Shown here one piece after another: positions 49,660 to 60,521 of a stretch of 64,000 bases of DNA. Source of the DNA: Plectrocnemia conspersa (lineage: Eukaryota > Arthropoda > Insecta > Trichoptera > Polycentropodidae); assembly GCA_009617715.1 (NCBI GenBank), contig VTFK01000002.1, positions 1,488,001 to 1,552,000 of the forward strand, given 5' to 3'. How positions within the stretch are numbered: the stretch's first letter is position 1; each line of letters opens with the position of its first letter. Made by a program: the position numbers and the translations under genes. Under the pieces are notes generated by a model. The model saw only the letters and a program-made list of their open reading frames with translations, was not told the DNA's origin and searched no databases.

Positions 49660-50010
49660 ATATAGGATCGACAATGGAAGCCAGGGACGGAATAATAATG
49701 GAGCATAATAAAGACATTATTAACGCCCTTTTCACTAGTCGGAATAGTGTGAAATACCCCGACTCGGGGCTGAACACTCGATCAACAATGGACCCTATTT
49801 ATTTTATTGTGTTTGATATAATACACGGGGAGTGGTTGGTATCGTCTTCAAAATAACAGTTCCACTAACTCCTGTGAATTATATTATTATGTGTGACAAT
49901 GCACTGAGAAGTATATAAAGATTTCGCGGTTCGTTGACTTTTGATGGATATTAAACGCAATTCGAATTTTACGAATTCGAACAGACGTTAACTGCGCTTT
50001 TGCTAACAAT
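49660..50010. promoter_or_regulatory. moderately GC-elevated island
   Basis: Mixed-composition noncoding DNA with CCCCGACTCGGGGC near 49758 (an interrupted palindrome) and AATTCGAATTTTACGAATTCG near 49960 (two inverted TTCGAA-type words). The 60-codon frame has no domain. Confidence 0.2.
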
Positions 50011-50340
50011 TTGTTTAGAAATGCCATTTCTTGCAATATTAAAATTCAATCATTTTAATACTCTAATTAAATTAGTAGATTTAACATTATTAATTATTTA
50101 TTGATCATATTTTATACATTAGCATTTCATTTAAATTTCGTATACATTTTTTTTAATAAAAGAACAGTTGCGTTATGTCGCCATTATTAAATCTTCAAAA
50201 GTATATTTAGCGAATAATAGACGACATTATACGCTATAATAGACTCATTTCATCCTATTGATCTCACACAATGGCGTTCAGTTGTCAATAATTCTTCTGA
50301 AATCGTTCGATTTCTATGAAGGTTGTGCTGATACAAAAAA

Positions 50341-50427
50341 TGACAATACAACATCTCGAGGCGCTAAACAGCGCCAATTTTATTAACGATAAATCAGAAG
50401 CCAAAGCGCAGATGTTGCATTTTGACA
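50341..50427. repeat. 87-nt nested foldback
   Basis: TGACAATACAACATCT (50341-50356) pairs imperfectly with AGATGTTGCATTTTGACA (50410-50427). Inside, GGCGCT-AAAC-AGCGCC (50360-50375) makes a perfect 6-bp stem. A small palindromic MITE is the simplest reading; a structured RNA is an alternative. Confidence 0.45.
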
Positions 50428-50723
50428 GTTATTTTTGACTACAAATTGATACTCTTATATTCCCGTTATTTAATATTAAATAAGACGGCACAACAATTTT
50501 TTTAATATGCATATTATATTAATTTAAGATTGCTTTGCCATAAATAATAAATAACTACATTTAAATGTTAAGTTATGAGATGGTTTGTATCTTGTGTGTG
50601 TTGCTAAAAATAACAGAATCAACAATTACAATAAGTATGTTATTTTGCTATTGTAGATATATTTTTGTAAATGGCAATAAAATGTTTATTTTATGAACAC
50701 AAATTTGAGGTATGGTGTATATA

Positions 50724-52365
50724 TTAGGTTGTTTCATATTAACTGTGATTGGTAGAAGGCATAAATAGCTATATTTTTTGTTTATTCCAAGAGGGTTATT
50801 GTGTTACTTATGTTTTATATTATTTAAATTCAGACTTATGTATTATGATGTTTATAAAAGATTTACGAATCCTTTTTTGTACGTGTTTTAAAACACAATG
50901 CGGCGCAGGCCATGAGAAATATATATTTGGTATATGGTGAGAGTACTATTTGTCAGAGAATTGTGTGTCGTTGGTTTAATATTTTTTAAATGACGATATC
51001 TAGTTTGCTAAAAGATTGTTGGTAAAAAATATTGAGCCTATATAACTTACATAATACACAATTAAGTGGGAGAAATTTCAACATAAAACTTGAAAATCAT
51101 TTGTCAAATCCCAGACCTATAACTGCTGGAGTGCCCCAAGGCTCAATACTGGGTCCTTTATTATTCACTATATTTACGAGCGACTTTCCAACCAAGCACC
51201 GCGGTAACGACATAACTGCTCTATTCGCTGATGATACAGCTATTTTGTGTACCTATAAAAATCCTCATCGAGCGGTAATTAAACTTCAAAATAAAATTTA
51301 AAATATTGAAAAATGGTTCGACAAATGGCTGGTCACTGCAAATCCACTAAAAAGCGTCTCAGTAATGTTCTCTTTAGAAGAAAAAAAAAGCCTTTGCTAT
51401 AGAAAATTTAGCCAAAATTAAAATGTATAATAAACCGATAGAATGGCATAATAAGGCCAAATACTTAGGTCTTACCTTAGACTCTAAACTTTCGTGGAAA
51501 CCACACATAGACACTCTAATTCATCGAGTTAAATACACAAGAGCTAAGCTTTACCCCTTTTTGCCGCAAAAAGTAAATTAAGTATAAAAAATAAACTGCT
51601 AATTTATAAAGCAATAATCAGACTCGCAATGTCTTATGCATCCCCTGTGTGGGGACATATTATAAATACTCGCAAATACCCTCAAAAATTACAAGCCCAG
51701 CAGAATATTTCATTGAGAATCGCAGCAAACGCTCCTTGGTATGTTCGCAATTCGATGTTGCACCAGGATCTAAAAATAGACACTCTTAATAATCATTTTG
51801 AAAGGCTCAATAATAGACACCGCGAAAGAATACGAAATCATGCAAATGGGTTAATAGCTGATTTGTTTGATTAATTCCAGCTAATATTTCTTTAACTCAA
51901 ACAAATAAAATAATAATAAAAAGGTGATGCGTGTTAACACACACAGACACCAATCCTCGTCAAGCAGGTGAGAGACTTAAGTCTAGAAACTGCGATAAAA
52001 TATTAGATATTATATAATACACAATTATTATTATGGAAAAAATTAAAATGTTGAATATAAAACATTTTGAAACAACATTTGAATACCATAGAAAAGGAAA
52101 ATATGACAAATGGGTACCGCATGAACTGACCAAAAGGCAATATAATAAGAAACAATAGGGAACCATTCTTGAAAAAATTCATTTTCTGCGATTTGAAATG
52201 GATTACTTTCGATAACCAGAAAAGATAAAGACGATTCTTAAACAACAAAGACATGCTCCGAAAGCAAGTTTGCACATGAAAATGAGCGTGACAATATGGT
52301 GGTATTTTGTAAAAATGATTAATCGATAGATTCTTAAACCAAGTGACACTATTCACAACGAAAGA
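50724..52365 (+). mobile_element. mariner relic split by a jockey insertion
   Basis: TTAGGTTGTTTCATATTAAC at 50724, preceded by TA, looks like a mariner left inverted repeat. The N-terminal helix-turn-helix part follows: MMFIKDLRIL from 50845, then NAAQAMRNIYLVYGESTICQ and RWFNIF (to about 50990), matching the mariner NAAQAxxxIxxVYGEGxxSERTxxRWF block. After the jockey copy the transposase resumes near 52036 with YDKWVPHELTKRQ (52102-52140), REPFLKKFIFCDLKWITFDN (first catalytic Asp in C-D-L-K-W instead of D-E-K-W) and SVTIWW. Stops and two frameshifts; the second and third catalytic Asp blocks and the right inverted repeat were not found. Dead. Confidence 0.75.
51003..52030 (+). mobile_element. 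5'-truncated jockey-type non-LTR retrotransposon
   Basis: Best-preserved transposon coding region here. From 51056 it reads RNFNIKLENHLSNPRPITAG, VPQGSILGPLLFTIFTSDFP and ALFADDTAILC (catalytic F-A-D-D at 51224-51235), then shifts frame; later KAKYLGLTLDSKLSWKPHID (51456-51515), and LLIYKAIIRLAMSYASPVWG through to a stop at 51872-51874. These are RT palm and thumb motifs of the jockey clade in order. Two frameshifts and a stop after LQNKI inactivate it. About 150 bp of likely 3' UTR follows, with AATAAAATAATAATAAAAA at 51903. It lies in the same orientation within the mariner relic. Confidence 0.85.
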
Positions 52366-52461
52366 AACAAATTTATAAGGAATGTTCGGACACCCGCAGC
52401 ACATTTAAAGATTCCTCTACAATCGTTTCACGACATCTGAATGTCATAAAAAAAAGTGAAA

Positions 52462-52560
52462 AATATGGAAAAATGGGTACCGCACGAACTGACATATAGA
52501 CAAAAACAGCAATGTTTCGAAGTCAACCTTTTAAAAGTTCATCGTAAATTTAAACTATGA
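52462..52560 (+). pseudogene. second mariner transposase scrap
   Basis: NMEKWVPHELTYRQKQQCFE and following residues to a TGA at 52558-52560 repeat the WVPHELT linker motif already present at 52111. The stretch after it does not reach the catalytic core. Either a separate mariner fragment or an internal duplication of the first; the two copies differ at many positions, which favours separate elements. Confidence 0.65.
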
Positions 52561-53261
52561 ATATAAAATCAGTCATAAATCATGTGATAATGGTAAATAG
52601 ACATTAGAGCGTCATTGCTTCATGATAATATTACCTCATACTTTACTAATTACTGTTGCAAAATTAAAAGATTTAAAATTAAAAATTTCGCCTTATTCCC
52701 TTTTTTTAACATATCTTTCTCATACCTTCCTAAATATTGAGACTTATTTCTTCGAAATGCTTAAATAAATTTTATGATAATTGAAAAACCTTTGACGACT
52801 TTGCAACCTCTAGAAATGATATTTGCAACATAATATTGGTGATAACCAAAAATATGTTCCAATTGCAAATGTTTTTATTATAATAAAATTGCATTCAAAA
52901 ATGTTTAATTTTATTATTAAGAAATTATCAAAGTACTATTCAAAACCAAATTGTAGCAAAAAAAATTAACACGATTTTTGCTACAAAGATATGTTTTTGT
53001 GCATATTATTTTTTTTTGAAAATTTTTTTTGATAAATTTTTTAGAAAAATAGCAAAATAAGATTTAATTTTAAAAGGATTTTTTGTTAAAAAAATACATT
53101 AATATAATTATTTTAAAAAAGTTTAACAATCATTGCATTTTTTATCCTACCGAATAAGAAAGAGATGTTTGAAAATATTCATCTTTAAAGATTTCAATAG
53201 AGGTCAGAAGCATTTGAATGGCAAACGATTGTCTCAACTATTCTTTGGGTAATCTAAGTAC
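52561..53261. other. AT-rich stretch, no gene seen
   Basis: Homopolymer-rich; no right end of the mariner was identifiable here. Confidence 0.4.
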
Positions 53262-53679
53262 CTCAATAATAATCAGATAAGAAAAAACCGCTCCACTTAA
53301 GAATCGATTGATTGCAAAAAATGTATGAGGGCTTTCCACAAACTTACCCAAAAAATTTTCCTGTTGGAAAATTTAAATTTCATTTTTACAACAATTTAAA
53401 GAAGTTTTTTTATCTTTATATGATTTAAAACATCAAAGAAATAAAGAATGAACAGCTTTTACTGACAATTTTCTCTCGGCTACGGAAACCCAAAATTCCA
53501 TCGCAACTCAAAACTATATAAAAAATCGAAGCAAATCATCATCCTACTGAAAAACGATCATAGAGTTCTCTGTTCTTAAGATATGTACAATTTAGTACTG
53601 TATCATTATAATCATATACTTTATATTATATATAATGTAATTTATTTATCAAAATTTCTCGAGAAAATGAGAATTCTCA
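53262..53679. mobile_element. repeat C copy 2
   Basis: 53262-53560 aligns with 20575-20850. 53652-53679 (AAATTTCTCGAG then AAAATGAGAATTCTCA) is the reverse complement of the presumed left end at 20304-20332. The terminal part contains the palindrome AAATGAGAATTCTCATTT. Together the two copies suggest an inverted-repeat DNA element of about 0.5 kb without a recognised coding region. Confidence 0.4.
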
Positions 53680-54369
53680 TTTCTTGAAAAATAAAAAATA
53701 TTGTGAAACCAGAATGCCTAGATGTACATATTATACATCTTATATTTAAAATCACACTAATTCAAGAAACTTAATTATGTGCCAGTTTATAGTACAAAAT
53801 ACCAGCCATAAAACATGTATCATAAAAATATATACAAGCTAATGAAATCAACACATAATTTAATACATAAATTAGTTATTAATTTTTTAAACAAAAATCT
53901 GTATTACAAACATTTTCAATAAAAACATAATTATATGTTACAAAAAATGTGCTAAAACTATTTTTTGTAACGTTGCTTGGCGTGATATTTGCAGTTTAAA
54001 CGTTTATTTTTTTATTTGGCACAAGTTTTCGTCCGCGATGCGGCAGACATCCTCAGATGTCGATCAAATGAGTGATGTTATTTTTTTTGTCGCAGCATTT
54101 CTTTTTCATCTTGCAAAATGAATTGCCTAAATATATCTCAGACTAAGATATGTAGGTGCAAATGTAAAATGTTTTTAAAAATACGTAAAATTACAATATT
54201 TTATTTTGTTGTTTATTATATTATGCAAAATAATGATGTTATAAATATTCAGGCACTCGACTACCATAATATTATTCGCCTTGAAGACAATTCCGATTCT
54301 TACCAGTCACAATTGACAATACCTGACGCCTGACATGTAGGTAAAAATATATGAATATTTACGACACAA
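53680..54369. other. AT-rich with a short repeat-like block at 54020-54110
   Basis: GTCCGCGATGCGGCAGAC followed by ATCCTCAGATGTCGATCAAA near 54031 resembles GATG-CCGAAA-type phrases found in many insect repeats, but no second copy is present here. The 71-codon plus frame at 54118-54333 has no domain. Confidence 0.25.
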
Positions 54370-54700
54370 CACGTCATAAAAGTTTCGTGCCCGCCATAAC
54401 CGGAACTCGTCATACTCTTTTCGCAAGGCCTTCCCTGCCTATATTCCTACCTTTTACTACGACACAATTTTTCACCATCGCATCGATTCGCTAGAATTTC
54501 ACGGAGGTTCGTGGTCTGTGGGTGGACATGTGAACTGGGAAGAGCATCGAGTCACACACGTTATGTAATGCGAAGTACGCGTTGAATATCAACGAATCAA
54601 AGGTGCTAATTTAATAAGGGTGATTTATGGTTGTATCGTGACGCAGCACGTGAAAGTAAACAACCGAAATATAGCGATGTAATTGTTATCTTGTCTCGTT
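54370..54700. promoter_or_regulatory. GC-elevated island
   Basis: Mixed-composition noncoding DNA; contains GGTGATTTATGG near 54619 (a caudal/Abd-B-type TTTATGG core), GCACGTGAAAG near 54647 (E-box) and many CpGs. No frame of interest. Regulatory role inferred. Confidence 0.25.
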
Positions 54701-54889
54701 ACTGCCATATCACGATTAATTAACTCTTCCGCGTTCGTAATACATGTTTAGCGTTAAGGTTAATTGTCTTATATACGTGAATAAAAGAAATCTTGATATT
54801 TGTGTATAAAAGTACACACCATTACAGATGGCCATCATCAATAATATATATGAACAAAAGTAGGAATTTAAAAAAGTAAACCGTCAGTT

Positions 54890-55200
54890 GTACATCCCTG
54901 GCTGCTGTAAGACATAATGTGTGTCAGCGTCCGTTTATAATTAGTGTATCTAACAAGATTGAGCACAATCTAATTTACACGTAGGGGCTACGAGCCGAAT
55001 ACCAAGAATGCCGTGGCGTTTAGGAGTTATGTCTTTTTTTGCCCCGTTCCACGTTACATCTGTTCCGATGGCCAGGCCCTCTACTCTCATTATAATGACA
55101 CGCTTGTTTTCCTCAGACAGATGAACGCTACGGGGATGCTGCCAGTGGCGGCTCGTGGGAAATTTTTAACAAGAAAAAATATACAATAATAAATCTGATC
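54890..55200. other. GC-elevated block ending at a hAT-end-like word
   Basis: CAGTGGCGGCTCGTGGG at 55144 resembles the start of hAT-type elements (CAGTGGCGGC), but no matching inverted end was found, so an older element may be truncated here. The rest is moderately GC-elevated noncoding DNA. Confidence 0.25.
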
Positions 55201-55201
55201 A

Positions 55202-55209
55202 CTCACATA
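55202..55209. repeat. 8-bp target site duplication, left
   Basis: CTCACATA, repeated exactly at 55871-55878 directly outside the right end of the hAT element. Eight bases is the established hAT duplication length. Confidence 0.95.
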
Positions 55210-55870
55210 TAGGGATTCCAATCCCGGGCCAAAATTTTGATCCCGGGATTTCGGTATTGCAATTAGTCGATCCCGGGATCCCGGGACCAGTCCCGGGATA
55301 ATTTTCATTTTATTTTATCGATAAAAATAATTTAAAATGAATAATACAATATATTTTTACATCTGTTTTTTATAACGTACAATGTATAAAGTACGTAAAA
55401 TTTAAGTTTCGGGCTTAAAATAGAAAATAATATAATAAACATAAAAAAGGGAAAGTCTTATATATTTATTTGAGAAGAAAAAAATGAACTTTTGACAATG
55501 TATGTACATATGTACATTCATAGACACAATTAATTGAAAACATTATTTTGAATAAAACTCACGAAGTAACATCAAAGCATCAAGTGTTTTATCATTTAGC
55601 CTTGATCTGATTTTGGTTCCTAAGCAGCCTGCTGCTGAAAAAGCACGTTCAGACTCACAGCCTCAAAGATTCACAGATGACACGTGCAACTCGCGCAAGT
55701 TTGTACACAAAATATAACGATGTTGTCAATAATAATTCGATTGTGCTTGATAAATCAATCAATCCGAAAAATTCGGGATTATGTTTTATAATCCCGGGAC
55801 TCATCGGGTATTGAAAATCGTTCGGGATCCCGGGATCCCGGGATCCGGGATCCCGGGATTGGAATCCCTA
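55210..55870 (-). mobile_element. 661-bp hAT element with transposase C-terminal relic
   Basis: TAGGGATTCCAATCCCGGG (55210-55228) is matched perfectly inverted at 55852-55870, with 8-bp CTCACATA duplications on both sides. Both subterminal regions are packed with the palindrome CCCGGG (nine copies in all, most within GGATCCCGGGATCC contexts), likely transposase-binding repeats as in other hAT elements. Internally the minus strand still encodes the transposase C terminus. The element is therefore an internally deleted derivative of an autonomous hAT. The perfect ends and duplication point to recent insertion. Confidence 0.93.
55543..55659 (-). pseudogene. hAT transposase dimerisation-domain fragment
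   Basis: Minus-strand codons read CESERAFSAAGCLGTKIRSR then LNDKTLDALMLLREFYSK and TAA at 55543-55545. This matches the hAT C-terminal dimerisation domain (SSxxxERxFSxxGxxxxxxRxxLxxxxxxxLxxL). Directly upstream, in another frame, YKLARVARVI resembles the preceding YPxLxxLARxxLxIP segment, so a single-base shift separates them. The catalytic core is absent. Confidence 0.85.
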
Positions 55871-55878
55871 CTCACATA
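55871..55878. repeat. 8-bp target site duplication, right
   Basis: CTCACATA, identical to 55202-55209. Confidence 0.95.
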
Positions 55879-55933
55879 GAATCATAACTGTATTACACGA
55901 GACAATATGGAAGCTATAAAATATAATTATAAA

Positions 55934-55978
55934 TGTTATACAAACTTGTAAATGGCATATTTACAAGTTTGTATAACA
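55934..55978. repeat. perfect 20-bp hairpin
   Basis: TGTTATACAAACTTGTAAAT (55934-55953) and ATTTACAAGTTTGTATAACA (55959-55978) are exact reverse complements around the loop GGCAT. It starts 56 bp after the hAT target duplication. Perfect pairing at this length in unselected DNA suggests recent origin, for example template switching or a tiny palindromic element. Confidence 0.9.
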
Positions 55979-57059
55979 ATATGTAAAAAAAATATTATTA
56001 TGTACACTTATCTCTCGATTAACGCATTACTCGTTTTACACACAGTCACTTCTACGCGGTTAAGAATAAAAAAACATTTTCTTAGACAATTAAAATAAAT
56101 ATATTTATTTCTACACATAGCACGGGGATTTACAATCTAGGGCTTTGGAAGCCCTATAAACGAAAACGGTTAAAATGCATCTGGTCGAAGATTATTTGTA
56201 AATGCTGCACATTTTTTAATGTATATAATAAATAAGTATCTCCTTAACATTTAAGAAAAATATTTTTTGTTTATTTAGCAAAAACATGATTAGAGAATAT
56301 CTGTTCTGTGTATGCAGGTTATACGTTTGCTCTTGTGTTTTTTGCGGCTTTTTGTAATATGAGCAGCTCAATTATTTTTTGTAAAAAAGGGATCGCTAAG
56401 TGTCGATAGTTTAATGGTATATGTATATAAGTTCGACCCTAGAATTGCTATAAAAAGAGTACTAGCCCGACATAAACAAAATAAAGAAAAAATTCTGTAC
56501 ACTTTGATCGTCAGATTTGCTTCAGTTAGGTCATAACCTAACTCACTAAGAGTGAACCCGAGCTTCAAGATAATGTGGAGAATTTATGACGTAAAGCTAC
56601 GGCACAAATGATCTATATCTAAATAAAAATGTATTATACCATAGTAGCTAATTTCGTAAGCTAGTTGTTTATTACAGCTTGCTTATAGCACAATAAGTTT
56701 GTTTATATTTCTAATAATTTAATTATAGTCTGGTTACTTATTTAGCAAACAGTGCAGTGTTTTAAAAACAATACATGTCACACTAAGATCTTAAGTATAC
56801 TATTTTTTTTGTATTTTGTGAAATATTTGATTTTTAATACAATGTCTTTTATTATTATATAAAAATGTTATCACTCCTATAATAATTAATTCCAATTATA
56901 ATTCTAATGAATACATATTAATACATAGAGAGTGACAAAAATCGAAGAAACACTACTTAAAATAGCAATACTAGCTATAAGATCGTTTATAAAGTATTAT
57001 CTATTTAATATGCCACTTTCCTTTTCCTATATATATGAAAAATATATATTGAAAATGTT
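55979..57059. other. AT-rich stretch, no gene seen
   Basis: The 66-codon minus frame at 56368-56568 lacks a domain; no repeats recognised. Confidence 0.4.
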
Positions 57060-57370
57060 CCCTGCCCCTGCATATCGAAAGTTTTTGTCATTGTGTGCAC
57101 GTTCGGCGTGTTCGGGGTGGGTTCGTGACGAATCTACTTGGGAAAATGCAAAAATAACACACGGTCCCCAGCAAAGTCAGTTTGTTGTGCTCGGATCGTC
57201 CTTTTTTATCTGACGACTTCATCTATCCACAATTACTGCCAACAAAAAAATACATTTTTCTATGACAATGCATTGTTCGCATCGGTTACCGTCTTAATAA
57301 ACGCCCAGGGACGAGAACACCTATTGAGTTGGGATCTTTTCCACGAAACCGACACCACTATTTATCAATA
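57060..57370. promoter_or_regulatory. GC-elevated island
   Basis: Mixed-composition DNA with CGTTCGGCGTGTTCGGGGTG near 57100 and CCGTCTTAATAAACGCCC near 57288. Two overlapping plus frames of 93 and 96 codons cross it without a recognisable domain and start in AT-rich DNA. Candidate regulatory element; a short exon cannot be excluded. Confidence 0.2.
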
Positions 57371-58389
57371 TCAATTATATACAATCATACAGAAGACAGA
57401 AATATTTATATATGTTTATTTAAAATAAGAAATATTGTTTTGATATATCATTGATATAAATATTAATTTATAATTTAATATCTACGTAATTTTTTTCCTT
57501 TCAAAATGAACAATATTATAAACCTTGTCATTAACAAAATAAATTTATTAAAAATTAAAATGTTTAAATCGTCATTTATTTCAAGTATCTGTATCCTCTG
57601 AAAAATAGCTATTGAGACACTTGTACTTTACTGAAATAAAGTGATTAGGTCATGAACTCAAAAGGAAAACCTGAGAATTGGAAAAATAACATAATTAATT
57701 TTTAAACACTGTCTGAACAATGCCACGTGATAGTATATTTGTTATAGAATAGTGACTTTAACATTTTGCCTGAAAACTTTCAGATATAATGTATAGATTT
57801 GATATCAGATACTTAATTTCAAGAATTATTTATTTCAGTGTCTTTATTAGACTTTTAAAAGTTTATAACTGCATAATAAAAAATACCCTGCACTTAAAGA
57901 TAATACCCTGTTTATGATCGAATTTTTACCGAATTAGGACCTTCATATCACTACTTCTATTATTAAACCAGATATTGATGCACTGATATCAAAAAAACAA
58001 GCTTAGTGTTCACATTATAAATAATACGTGTGTAGTAGAAGCTACAGTTCCCAATTTTTTACAAAAAGAATTGGATTGAAATGTAAAAAAGTATGACGAG
58101 CTGGATTAAGAAAAAATCTTATTGGAACCATATTCTAATATAATATATGTATATATTTATATGTAAAGATTAAATATATTTAGACTATAATTGATTTATC
58201 AATGATTGCGTTATTCTTAGTTGCAATATTAATTGTATAACATTGATAGATTTTGTACAAATCTCAAGTCAGTTCAAAGCTTATTTTAATAATGATTTAT
58301 ACATATTTAGCAAATTTCAATACTTTTCAATATTTTTAAATTCACAAAATCAATTTATATCATTACTTAACATTATTTATGTGATTTAA
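57371..58389. other. AT-rich stretch, no gene seen
   Basis: No supportable features. Confidence 0.4.
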
Positions 58390-58830
58390 TCGCACTGTGT
58401 CGTAATTACGATATAATCAATGCACTACCACGTTTCCATGGGAGGTCCCACGCGAAAGAATTAAAATTCATTACGTGACCGACAAAGCGTCATTACCTTC
58501 GTCGCATTCGACGGCAAAGGCAATAAATAATACAGGTAGCCCTTCCATAGATAATACACTGTGAAATTACAATACAAACGATTCACATTTCGTCCCGTCT
58601 CTGGGCTAATGAAGGGTGATTTGTATTCAACCTTTAATGCAGCAACTTTAATATTTTCTATGCATCCCTTAGAAATTAATCATAAATCGAAACACGTATT
58701 GTGAATACGTAATATATATTTTATTTATTACGTATGGCCAGTTTAATCAAAGGTTTTGTGTAAGCGTTTTTATGAGCGCGCTGACGTTTTCCAATTCGGT
58801 CGTAAAATTTTAGTGTTGTGAGTATGAGAG
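58390..58830. promoter_or_regulatory. GC-elevated island
   Basis: CpG-containing noncoding sequence with CGTAATTACG near 58401 (a 10-bp palindrome around a homeodomain TAATTA core), ATTACGTGACC near 58470 and GGTGATTTGTATTC near 58615. No coding frame. Confidence 0.25.
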
Positions 58831-59214
58831 CTGCATTAAGCGAATGATGTCATTTGTTATACGAAAGTTATTCGAATGAATAATTGAATTATTGCCACAG
58901 GTATTATCTTAAAATTTGATTATATTACTCTTGGCAATTAACCTATTAATTCAACATCACTTGACCCCGGATTTGTGAACATGAAATAAATAATCTGTCA
59001 ACTGCTTGAACCCATATATAATTGAATTATACAAAAAAATTATATTTTTTAAAACAAAATAAGATTTACTTGATTAAAATGTAAAACTACAGGTTAATTA
59101 TAATATACCATAATGTCAACAACAAGATTACATGATCTACAAGGTGTGATAAAAAAACGATAATTTTTATTTAAAATTAAAATAATTTATTTATACTTCA
59201 ATATGTATATGTTT

Positions 59215-59515
59215 TCCTTTAAATCAGTATATTTCCTGCCAGCGTTTTTTACAATCGGCAAAACAACACATCTTTTTCAATATTTTTAATCGACTCCTGT
59301 ATTTTGTGTTTATGTTCATTGTAGTAATAAATCCTTGTTTACATAGTTAAATTGTTGCAAAGGCAATGGCTTTATATTGCCTCGTGTATAATTTTAAAAG
59401 GCTTTGCAGCTTGCGATATCAAAAAAGATGACTTGCTTTGTTCACAAATTTAATGCGTGTTTCATTGACTATGTCTCTGCCAGTCCTACAAGACTTCTCT
59501 GGCACATAAGCTTCA
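59215..59515 (-). other. coding-like relic, family uncertain
   Basis: Minus-strand frames give protein-like pieces separated by stops: YVPEKSCRTGRDIVNETRIK near 59510-59450 and NINTKYRSRLKILKKMCCFA then DCKKRWQEI near 59315-59230. The CKKRW ending recalls the cKxRWxxLR helix of MADF-type DNA-binding domains, but the rest does not fit well. A decayed gene or transposon accessory gene is possible; naming it would be a guess. Confidence 0.2.
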
Positions 59516-60236
59516 ATATACAAAATTTAATATTTCAAAAGAAATAATATTGATACAAATTTGTACAAAATATAATTATATTTATTTATTTTTTACTGTC
59601 ATTGATTTATTTTATTTTCATCCATTTAATTTACCCCTGTTTCTTGGTTTTAAAATATTGTAACTAATAATTATTTACTGAATTTTTTAAATCAAAAATA
59701 TAAATATATAAAAATTCATAATAACTTTTCTGCATGTATGTAAATATATACATACATATATTGTTAAACTGAGTCACTCATGAAGAAGCAGCTTTCACGC
59801 AGACATTGTGGGCCAACTCCTTTATTATTTTTCCCACCTAATAAATTGCAATATTTTAAGACATCGGTCAGCGCAGACAATAAAAATAAAAGCTCGTATT
59901 ATTATCGAAGAGCCTCCAAAGCACGTGCAGAATATTTTTCTGCAAAACGAATTCGCTCTACTTAAGTGATGCCACATATGTATATGGCGATATGAAATAC
60001 TACCATAAAGTATATTACTTTATGAACGAATACGATATTCGATTTAAAACTTATTTCTTTTTGTCTTTTGTATTCGAGTATTCTTGGGATTTATGGGAGG
60101 CTTAGTGATAAAAATATTTATTAACTGTTGGATAAATCATCTTCACATAATATGTAAGTATATAATATTTGAAAATTGGAAAGACCAAGTAATACATTTA
60201 TCGTAATCGTAATCATTAAGATCGTAAGAGATACAG
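59516..60236. other. AT-rich with one short open frame
   Basis: ATGTATGTAAATATATACATACAT near 59735 is a simple palindrome. The 61-codon plus frame at 59780-59965 is basic, contains Ser and Arg, and has no recognisable domain. Confidence 0.3.
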
Positions 60237-60316
60237 TTATCTTTAAATATAATTTCTGACACATTAATATAACACATTTATCTTTCAATATAATTTCTGA
60301 CATATTAATTATCATG
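60237..60316. repeat. 41-bp tandem repeat, about two units
   Basis: TTATCTTTAAATATAATTTC at 60237 and TTATCTTTCAATATAATTTC at 60278 begin units 41 bp apart, continuing TGACACATTAAT versus TGACATATTAAT. The second unit is slightly short. Confidence 0.75.
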
Positions 60317-60521
60317 ACGATTTGTAATATGTCTATATTAAGAAAGAAAACATTATATAAACATAATGCTAACACTACATGCAAATTTATATATTTATTA
60401 TAAACCTATCGGTACAATATGCCAGGTATTAGATAAATGCGTGAAAACGGGGTAAAAGTAGTGCATCAAAATCTATAATTATTTTTAAATTATGCGCGAT
60501 CTAGCTACATTTTTATTTAAA

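Noticed and set aside
52003..52404. 133-codon minus-strand open frame
   Set aside because: It is the antisense shadow of the mariner transposase relic, whose motifs (WVPHELT, CDLKWITFDN, IWW) are on plus.
59215..59515. MADF-type DNA-binding domain
   Set aside because: Only the CKKRW word fits; the rest of the motif spacing is wrong and stops interrupt it.
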